DNA of 64,000 nucleotides from Candidatus Gastranaerophilales bacterium. Lineage in GTDB: Bacteria > Cyanobacteriota > Vampirovibrionia > Gastranaerophilales > Gastranaerophilaceae. Below the pieces are notes generated by a model. That model saw only the letters and a list, made by a program, of their open reading frames with translations, did no database searches and had not been told where the DNA came from. Position 1 is the first letter of the stretch; each line of letters begins with the position of its first letter. This document shows positions 54,736 through 61,145 of this stretch, piece by piece. The stretch spans positions 62,001 through 126,000 of the forward strand of contig CALURL010000002.1 of NCBI GenBank assembly GCA_944323155.1, given 5' to 3'. The translations under genes and the position numbers were made by a program.

Positions 54736-55579
54736 TTTACATATTCATACATATTACTCGGACGGAGTTTTTTCGCCTGAAAAAATCGTGGATACGGCAA
54801 TCGATGTCGGGCTTGGTGCAATAGCACTTACAGATCACGATAATATTTTATCTTATAAGGTCGCAACCGACTACCTTAAAAAATCCGGTAAGAATGATAA
54901 GTTAGAAGTTATTGAAGGTGTTGAAATCAATACTCTTTATAAAAACTATGAAGTTCATATTCTGGGGTATTTTATGGACGATACCAACAGTGATTTTCAA
55001 AACCTTCTAAAAGTTCAGCAGGCTGCGAGGGTTAAGCAGACAAAAGAGATAATAACTCTGCTTTATAAAAAAGAAGGAATTAAAATAAAGTATGAAGATA
55101 TAGTAAAGCAAGTTGCAGAAGGCGGCAGTATTGGACGTCCGCATATTGCAAAAGCTATTACTAATGCCGGCGGGACATCAAGTGTTATGGAAGCTTATGC
55201 TAAATATATCCATGATGATTCTCCTGTTTATATCCCGAGAAAAACAGTTTCTCCTCATGATGCAGTAGAAATTATTTACGATGCCGGCGGAATTCCTGTA
55301 ATCGCTCACCCGCATGATCTTGATATTGCGGAAACTTTGATTAAAGATCTAATGTCTTACGGGCTGCGTGGAATTGAGGCTTACCATAGAAAACATTCTC
55401 CTGCATGTGTGGAATATTTCTCGTCAATGGCAGAAGAACTCGGATTGATAGTGACAGGCGGGTCAGATTTCCATGCGCCTAATATTATGAACGGGCAAAT
55501 TATTATGGGTAAAAATTTCGTTCCGGAATGGATTTATGATAAACTCCTGAATGAAAAAAAACTTATTGATATGGCATAA
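54725..55579 (+). CDS. PHP-domain phosphoesterase (YciV/RNase AM-like)
   Basis: This 284-residue protein has the PHP metal motifs CDLHIHTYYSDG, ALTDHDNI, GVEINTLY, IGRPHIA, IAHPHDL and GGSDFHAPN. The length and order fit the YciV/TrpH family, which includes enzymes acting on 3',5'-bisphosphorylated nucleotides and RNA 5' ends (RNase AM). Because RNase Y and the 2',3'-cNMP phosphodiesterase are just upstream, an RNA-turnover role is plausible but inferred. I prefer the ATG at 54725 (AAAGGATGA upstream); 54716 is also possible. Confidence 0.88.
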   Translation: MKCDLHIHTYYSDGVFSPEKIVDTAIDVGLGAIALTDHDNILSYKVATDYLKKSGKNDKLEVIEGVEINTLYKNYEVHILGYFMDDTNSDFQNLLKVQQAARVKQTKEIITLLYKKEGIKIKYEDIVKQVAEGGSIGRPHIAKAITNAGGTSSVMEAYAKYIHDDSPVYIPRKTVSPHDAVEIIYDAGGIPVIAHPHDLDIAETLIKDLMSYGLRGIEAYHRKHSPACVEYFSSMAEELGLIVTGGSDFHAPNIMNGQIIMGKNFVPEWIYDKLLNEKKLIDMA

Positions 55580-55596
55580 TATCAAATGAGGTAGTT

Positions 55597-56238
55597 ATGG
55601 TGCGAAAGAAGTATTGGAAACTTGAATATTCTGTAGCTTTGTTCTTTATGTTAGGTATAATTCTTTTGATGATGCCTATTTCTATTGAAAATACAAGGCA
55701 GGCTAATTTTATATCAAAATGGAATGAACGCTATAACAGAGTAGATTATATGTTTCAAGTTATAAACGCTCATATTACAGATGATTTGTTGACAAGTTTT
55801 AATAAGGCTAAAACACCCGCTGAAAGAGAAAAACTTTTATTGCTTCTTGTAAAACCGTATCTGAGGCTTAATACAGAAGATAATGTAAGCAGACATTATA
55901 AAATCCGTTATATGAATGGAAATAAAGTCTTTAAAGGCCAATTGTATTATTTTGACGATTTTTATTATGCGGAAAATAATACAATTGTCGGAATAAAGGA
56001 TATTCAATCACAAAAGAGTGATGATGCATTTTTTATAATGATGTTTGATATAAATGGTTTAATGCCGCCAAACCGGTGGGGAAAAGATATTTACGGTATA
56101 AAAATATTTGATGGCGGTAAAATTAAGCCTTTCGGAGAAGAGCTTAGTATGGATGAGTTGAGAAAAGATTGTTCTGAGTCTGGAACTGGTGTAAGCTGTT
56201 CATATTATTATAAAATTGGCGGAGGTTTTGATGAATAA
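55597..56238 (+). CDS. Pilin-like protein without canonical prepilin signal
   Basis: This 213-residue protein has one N-terminal hydrophobic segment (SVALFFMLGIILLMMPI, about residues 12-28) after basic residues but lacks the FTLAEVL signature and the Gly-Phe cleavage site. It shares with the four pilins the motif FDINGLMPPNRWGKDIYGI and the general layout, including Cys residues near the C-terminus (KDCSESGTGVSCSY). It may be a minor pilin, a pilus-tip or a membrane-anchored accessory protein. It has no G tract. GAGGT precedes the ATG, and it overlaps the LOG-family gene by 8 nt. Just after it come two tract-bearing pilins. Confidence 0.7.
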   Translation: MVRKKYWKLEYSVALFFMLGIILLMMPISIENTRQANFISKWNERYNRVDYMFQVINAHITDDLLTSFNKAKTPAEREKLLLLLVKPYLRLNTEDNVSRHYKIRYMNGNKVFKGQLYYFDDFYYAENNTIVGIKDIQSQKSDDAFFIMMFDINGLMPPNRWGKDIYGIKIFDGGKIKPFGEELSMDELRKDCSESGTGVSCSYYYKIGGGFDE

Positions 56239-56824
56239 AATTCAACGGGTTTGCGTATTTGCTTCTTCCTGTAATTATCTTGATGAAAGTTATTATACTG
56301 CTGCCGCTGAATTTGGAACTTTATTAGGAAAATCCGGATTTGATATGGTTTACGGCGGAAGTTCACTTGGCTTGATGTGGGCTTGTGCCGAGAATGTTAA
56401 ACAAAACGGCGGACAGCTAATTGGGGTTATGCCGGAACGTCTTCACGATATGGGAGTTTACACTGATGAGTGCGTTGATTTATTTGTAACTCCTTGTATG
56501 AGAAGCAGAAAAGCTAAAATGGATGAACTTTCCGATGCTGTTGTAGCATTACCCGGCGGATTAGGAACTCTGGAGGAGCTTTCTGAAATGATTGTTCAAA
56601 AGCAATTGGGCTATAACCAAAAAGCTATTGTTATTTTGAATATAAATGGATTTTATGACAAACTTTTGGAATTTTTTGAGGAAATTATTTCGCAAAAGTT
56701 TGCAAAGGGTTCTGCAAGAGGTTTATATTTTGTTGCACAATCTTCCAAAGAAGCTATTGATTTTTTAGTCAATTATGAACCTAAAAATCTGGCTGTGACT
56801 AAAGCGGATATTTATACAAGATAA
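56231..56824 (+). CDS. LOG-family protein (TIGR00730, nucleoside monophosphate phosphoribohydrolase)
   Basis: This 197-residue protein starts at the ATG at 56231, after GGCGGAGG. It has GGSSLGLMWACAENV, MRSRKAKM and PGGLGTLEELSEM, the R-X2-K and PGGXGTXXE motifs of LOG-type phosphoribohydrolases. Such enzymes cleave N6-modified AMP to base and ribose 5-phosphate; in bacteria the native substrate is often unknown. The apparent operon is PHP, pilin-like, LOG. Confidence 0.92.
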   Translation: MNKIQRVCVFASSCNYLDESYYTAAAEFGTLLGKSGFDMVYGGSSLGLMWACAENVKQNGGQLIGVMPERLHDMGVYTDECVDLFVTPCMRSRKAKMDELSDAVVALPGGLGTLEELSEMIVQKQLGYNQKAIVILNINGFYDKLLEFFEEIISQKFAKGSARGLYFVAQSSKEAIDFLVNYEPKNLAVTKADIYTR

Positions 56825-56890
56825 AACTCTTGCAAATTATAAAAAATAGTATATAATCTTAATGTACACTTGAAAAATAAGGAGATATTT

Positions 56891-57660
56891 ATGAAAAGCT
56901 TACAGAGACACGTTCACGGGGGGGGGGCAAAGGCCGCTTAGTCTCCTTTTTTAACCCGAGTAATGGCTTTACGTTAGCAGAAGTGCTGGTTACTTTGGGA
57001 ATAATTGGTGTTGTTTCGGCGATGACAATCCCGACTTTGATGCAAAATCATCAGAGAAAGGTTTATGTTACTCAGTTAAGAAAAATATACAGTGAAACAA
57101 GTCAGGCTCTCGTTAATTATCAGACTGAGCATAATGCAGTTAATCTCAAAGAAGCTGGTATAACTTCTTTAAATGGGGCTATAGATTTTGTTAAGTCAAC
57201 ATTTAAAGTAGTAACAAATTGCGGTTCAAATAATGAACCTTGTTTTGCCCCAAATTCTGAGTATAGAAAGCTGGATGGTACAAAAATAACAGATGAACGT
57301 TGTGCTGATACACATCCATGTTTGGCTCTTGCAAATGGAGCTTCTGTTTCAATTTATTATTACGGATCAAATCCGTTATTACAGTTGATTATTGATGTAA
57401 ATGGAGCTCAAGGCCCTAATATTGCCGGTAGAGATTTTTTCCCTTTTTATATTTATAATAATGGTGTTATTGATGATGTTGCGACAAAAGAATCAGAAGA
57501 TACTGATACTGGTTGGACATGGGATTCAAGTATTGTAGCGCCGTTAAGCAGAGAACTCAGGGAGAAAAATTTTAAACAAGGCTGTATGAGCAGTGCGCCA
57601 ACAGAATGGCATGGTTGTTTTGGCAAACTTCTTAATGACAATTGGGAAATGAATTATTAA
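56891..57660 (+). CDS. Type IV pilin-like protein, out of frame at a G10 tract (about 256 residues when joined)
   Basis: AAGGAGA (56879-56885) and the ATG at 56891 begin MKSLQRHVH, then G10 (56918-56927). The ATG frame ends at TAG (56939-56941). In the -1 frame: KGRLVSFFNPSNGFTLAEVLVTLG, an ideal prepilin signal with cleavage between Gly and Phe, then the body to 57660 with VNGAQGPNIAGRDFFPF and a Cys-rich C-terminus. AAGGAGA can pair with TCTCCTT (56942-56948) after the tract, which could hide the ribosome-binding site. The leader is about 88% identical in DNA to that of the 57788 gene, while the bodies differ. A GTG at 56983 lies inside the signal and is not a credible start. Confidence 0.82.
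56918..56927 (+). repeat. G10 homopolymer tract in pilin leader
   Basis: Ten G after codon 9, followed by CAAAGGC; the identical context occurs at 57815. Confidence 0.9.
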
Positions 57661-57787
57661 TATTGTTAAAAATAATTCCTGATTTAGGGCTGACATCTGT
57701 TAGTCCTAAATTTTTAGGTTATTTGCAAATTTAAGAAAATTGTATTATATTAATTTTGTTGATTTAAGAAAAATGAGGAGAATATGT

Positions 57788-58563
57788 ATGAAGAATTTAT
57801 TTAACATTATTCACGGGGGGGGGGCAAAGGCTGCTTAGTCTCCTTTTTCAACCCCAGTAATGGCTTTACATTAGCAGAAGTTTTGGTTACTTTGGGGATT
57901 ATTGGAGTTGTTGCTGCAATGACTTTGCCAAGTGTAATCAATAATTTTAGAAAAGTAGAGACCGTGACAAGATTGAAAAAAGCTTATTCTACACTTTCTC
58001 AAGCTTTTGTTATGGCGCAAAGAGATTATGGAGAGGTTTCTGAGTGGAATTTTGCAGGGTATATATCTGCTGATGCAAGCAGTGATGACAGTGCTGAGAT
58101 CCGTAAAAAAGCTGCAGAAGATTTTACTAAGACTTATTTGTTACCTTATTTGAATGAGGTTGAGGATTGCGGGTTAGGAAAATGTGACTATAATAAATAT
58201 GATGCCGGTGGTTATATTTATGGATACTCTAATAGTACTTATAGGTTTATAATGAATGATTCTGTTATTGTAAGTGTTACTTTGGATACCAATGAAGCAG
58301 GGCAATTTAATTGTGTTATGCTTTCAATTGATATTAATGGGAAAAAAGGCCCTAATACCAATGGGAAAGATCTTTTCTATATTAGTTTTTCGACTGATAC
58401 AAAGTTCCTTAATATGTATGGTGTAGGGCATACCAGAGAAACATTGCTTGATGGTCATAGAGAGTCTTGTAGTAGTACAGAACGTAATTTCGGAGGGCGT
58501 TATTGCGGAGCTTTAATTCAGAAAGATGGATGGCAGATTAAGGATGATTATCCATGGTTTTGA
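57788..58563 (+). CDS. Type IV pilin-like protein, out of frame at a G10 tract (about 258 residues when joined)
   Basis: GAGGAG (57775-57780) and the ATG at 57788 (an ATG at 57784 is too close) begin MKNLFNIIH, then G10 (57815-57824). The ATG frame ends at TAG (57836-57838). In the -1 frame: KGCLVSFFNPSNGFTLAEVLVTLG, then a body ending ALIQKDGWQIKDDYPWF. The body is a clear paralogue of the 44081 pilin (shared IDINGKKGPN and C-terminus), but its leader DNA nearly equals that of the neighbouring 56891 pilin, so leader and body have different closest relatives. AGGAGA (57776-57781) can pair with TCTCCT (57839-57844). An intrinsic terminator follows. Confidence 0.82.
57815..57824 (+). repeat. 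G10 homopolymer tract in pilin leader
   Basis: Ten G after codon 9, followed by CAAAGGC. Confidence 0.9.
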
Positions 58564-58566
58564 AAT

Positions 58567-58597
58567 AAAAAAACGAGCCTTTTAAAGGCTCGTTTTT
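58567..58597. terminator. Bidirectional intrinsic terminator
   Basis: AACGAGCC and GGCTCGTT form a stem (with A run before and T run after) between the convergent pilin and apt genes. Confidence 0.88.
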
Positions 58598-58602
58598 CAT
58601 TT

Positions 58603-59133
58603 TTAGTACTGAATCATTGAAACTATTCTAGGGCAATCTTTAAGTTTTTCACGGCCATTTAACGCTTGTAATTCAATTAAAAAAGCCATTCCAACAAGAT
58701 TTGCGCCTGTCTTTTTAATAAGTTTACAAGCAGCTTCTGCTGTCCCGCCTGTTGCAAGAAGATCATCCACAATCAATACATTTGCTCCTTCAAAAAATGC
58801 GTCTTTATGCACTTCTATCTTATCTGTGCCATATTCCAATTCGTATTCTTGTGAATATGTCGCTGCAGGAAGTTTGTTTGGTTTTCTAATCGGTACAAAT
58901 CCCGCATTTAATTTATAAGCCATCGGCATGCCAAATATAAAGCCGCGGCTTTCAATGCCTGCTATAAAATCTATTTTTATATCTTTAAATTGTGCACATA
59001 AATAATCAATCATTACTTTTAATGTTTCAGGATCTTTTAGGGCAGTTGTTATATCTCTGAAAATTATTCCTTCTTTTGGAAAATCTTTTACATCTCTGAT
59101 TTTGCTTTTAACATCAATAAGTGTTTCTGTCAT
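58603..59133 (-). CDS. apt: Adenine phosphoribosyltransferase
   Basis: This 176-residue enzyme matches Apt: IRDVKDFPKEGIIFRDITT at the start, GIESRGFIFGMPMAY, and the PRPP motif VLIVDDLLATGGTAEA. It converts adenine and PRPP to AMP for purine salvage. Its ATG overlaps the stop of the upstream glycosyltransferase gene by 1 nt, so the two are co-transcribed. AAGGAGAA lies upstream. Confidence 0.95.
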   Translation of the reverse strand: MTETLIDVKSKIRDVKDFPKEGIIFRDITTALKDPETLKVMIDYLCAQFKDIKIDFIAGIESRGFIFGMPMAYKLNAGFVPIRKPNKLPAATYSQEYELEYGTDKIEVHKDAFFEGANVLIVDDLLATGGTAEAACKLIKKTGANLVGMAFLIELQALNGREKLKDCPRIVSMIQY

Positions 59134-60545
59134 TATTTTTCTCCTTTTTCGGCTACAAGTTGTTTTAATTTATCGGTGTATTCTTTAGTATATTCTTTTG
59201 TTTTTTGTAATTCTTTTTTTATAAAAGCTTTTATACTTGCTTCTTCTTCCAGTACAAGTCCGTGTGCTGTTTTACCCCAATTCATATCTTTTTTCATGAA
59301 AAGAATTTTGAAACAGATAAAAAGTACAAGCGGAAACCATATTATCAAAAGGTATATAGAAGTTTCCACAGCTTCAAAAGCTGCATCAAGTCGCGGCATA
59401 AAATCATATCTTCTAAGTGCATATCTTGCCGCCAGGAAAAACGCTATACCAATTGCACACCCTATAATTATTGAAGAATAAAGCGTATGAGTCGGTGCAT
59501 CTTTTGCAAGAACTTTAAATCCTCTGATTAGAATTTCCATAACAAGCCATAATGGCATTATGAATTCTGAAATATATGCCATCATATCGAGTCTTGCTCT
59601 CAATGACATATCTTTTGAGCGTAATGCAGCTCCGGAATATTCTAAATATCTTCTAATCGTACCTTCAAGCCATCTTCTTCTTTGTCTAAACAGCGGCCAC
59701 AGATATATTATACCTTCCTCGTAAACAATAGCATCAGGACAAAATCTTACGTCCCAGCCTTTTATATGTAATCTCGTTGACATATCAAGATCATCAACTA
59801 TTGTATAATTATTCCATCCGCCGATATCTTCAACTGCCTGACGTTTTAGAAGTTCACCGTTTCCTCTTAACTCAACTGCACCCTTAACTGAGTCTCTTCC
59901 AACCTGAAAATGTGTATCCAGTGTGTATTCATCATTCTGGCAGCGGGTAAGAAGATTTACATTTTTATTCCTAATGACTTTTCTTGCCTGAACAGCTCCT
60001 ACATCCTTTGGTTCAAGATGTGGTATAAGTTTTTTTAGAAAATCAGGCTCAACTGTTGCATCTGCATCAAATACAAGAAATGCTTCACCTTTCGCAATTT
60101 TCATTGCATCGTTTAGAACTGCAGATTTGCCCGGGAATGCGTCTTTAGGTCTTATCAGACCTTTTACTTTAGCAGGGTATTTTTGTTCTAAATCTCTAAT
60201 TACTAAGGCAGTATTATCAGTACTTCTGTCATCAATTACAATGACTTCAAAGTTGTCATAATCCATATTAATAATATTTTCGACAGTATTTGCAATAACT
60301 GTTTCTTCGTTGTGCGCAGGTATCATTACTGATACAAAAGGTTTATAATTTTCATTAATTACAGGAGGATATTTTTGGTTTTTTCTGCTTTTAAGCTTAT
60401 ATGAAAGGTTCATAAACATTGCGTATATAAACATAAATGTACATAACAACGCTAAGCCCCATACTGTATTAAAATAACTCTGAAAAATATATAAAAAGAT
60501 TCCAAGCCCGAAAACTAACGTAAATAAAATTATTCTTTCTTTCAT
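59133..60545 (-). CDS. Membrane family 2 glycosyltransferase (poly-GlcNAc/cellulose synthase-like)
   Basis: This 470-residue enzyme has two N-terminal membrane segments, a GT-A domain (VSVMIPAHNEETVI; DDRSTDNTA; VFDADATVEPDF; IVDDLDMSTRL), the processive QRRRWLEG motif and three or four C-terminal membrane segments (about residues 300-425), then a charged coiled tail. The layout fits processive synthases such as PgaC-like poly-N-acetylglucosamine synthases or hyaluronan synthases. No partner for export is next to it. The product is not deducible. Confidence 0.88.
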   Translation of the reverse strand: MKERIILFTLVFGLGIFLYIFQSYFNTVWGLALLCTFMFIYAMFMNLSYKLKSRKNQKYPPVINENYKPFVSVMIPAHNEETVIANTVENIINMDYDNFEVIVIDDRSTDNTALVIRDLEQKYPAKVKGLIRPKDAFPGKSAVLNDAMKIAKGEAFLVFDADATVEPDFLKKLIPHLEPKDVGAVQARKVIRNKNVNLLTRCQNDEYTLDTHFQVGRDSVKGAVELRGNGELLKRQAVEDIGGWNNYTIVDDLDMSTRLHIKGWDVRFCPDAIVYEEGIIYLWPLFRQRRRWLEGTIRRYLEYSGAALRSKDMSLRARLDMMAYISEFIMPLWLVMEILIRGFKVLAKDAPTHTLYSSIIIGCAIGIAFFLAARYALRRYDFMPRLDAAFEAVETSIYLLIIWFPLVLFICFKILFMKKDMNWGKTAHGLVLEEEASIKAFIKKELQKTKEYTKEYTDKLKQLVAEKGEK

Positions 60546-60719
60546 AACTTTAACCTTTTTTCTTACTCCCGTTTAAGAACTTCAATAATATTGTACCAAA
60601 AATTTTTTTAAATGGCTTTAATTTTAAAGAAATCATTACTTTTTGTATAGTTATGTTGTCTAATAATACTGCAAACAGATGTTTTTTCTGTAAAAATATG
60701 TAAAAAAACGTAAAAAAGC

Positions 60720-60747
60720 TTGCGTTATAAAAAAGATTGGTTATAAT
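60720..60747 (+). promoter_or_regulatory. HU gene promoter
   Basis: TTGCGT (60720-60725), 16-bp spacer, TATAAT (60742-60747), upstream of AGAAGGAG and the ATG at 60780. The remaining 60546-60719 is AT-rich with short GTAAAAA repeats and no gene. Confidence 0.65.
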
Positions 60748-60779
60748 AGTTTTTGTACATTAGAAGAAGGAGTTTTATA

Positions 60780-61058
60780 ATGAACAAAGAAGAATTAGTA
60801 CAAGAAATCGCAAAAAAAGCAAGTGTAACTCAAAAAGAAGCTGCTGAAGTATTAGGCGCTTTCATTGAAACAGTTGAAAAAACAGTTTCAAAAGGTAAAA
60901 AAGTTACATTAGTAGGTTTCGGAACATTCGAAGCACGTAAAAGAGCTGCTAGAATCGGTAGAAACCCACAAACAGGTAAAGAATTGAAAATCCCTGCAAC
61001 AACTGTTCCAGCATTTTCAGCAGGTAAAAAATTCAAAGAAGCTGTTAACAAAAAATAA
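60780..61058 (+). CDS. HU-family DNA-binding protein
   Basis: This 92-residue protein starts at the ATG at 60780 (MNKEELVQEIAKKASVTQKE) with AGAAGGAG upstream. The beta-arm signature GFGTFEARKRAARIGRNPQ and the C-terminal PAFSAGKKFKEAV are those of HU. It binds and bends DNA as a dimer in the nucleoid. Codons are strongly biased, consistent with high expression. It is followed by a strong terminator. Confidence 0.95.
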   Translation: MNKEELVQEIAKKASVTQKEAAEVLGAFIETVEKTVSKGKKVTLVGFGTFEARKRAARIGRNPQTGKELKIPATTVPAFSAGKKFKEAVNKK

Positions 61059-61087
61059 GCGATTTTCTTATAAGCTTGTAGAAAAAC

Positions 61088-61121
61088 AAAAAAGACTTAT
61101 CAAAACGATAAGTCTTTTTTT
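61088..61121. terminator. Bidirectional intrinsic terminator
   Basis: AAAGACTTATC and GATAAGTCTTT form an 11-bp perfect stem, with A run and T run, between the convergent HU and SNF2 genes. Confidence 0.88.
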
Positions 61122-61145
61122 ATTCTGTATTGCGTATAATTAAAA

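Noticed and set aside
56983-57660. Pilin gene starting at GTG 56983
   Set aside because: This codon is a Val inside the FTLAEVL signal; upstream sequence in the same frame is a perfect leader.
23979-57824. G10 tracts as G-quadruplex elements
   Set aside because: A single G run does not form an intramolecular quadruplex and no other G runs are near; only intermolecular forms would be possible.
23952-58563. The four pilin genes as simple pseudogenes
   Set aside because: All four have the same single defect at the same place, intact bodies, good ribosome-binding sites and promoters. Independent decay would not give this pattern.
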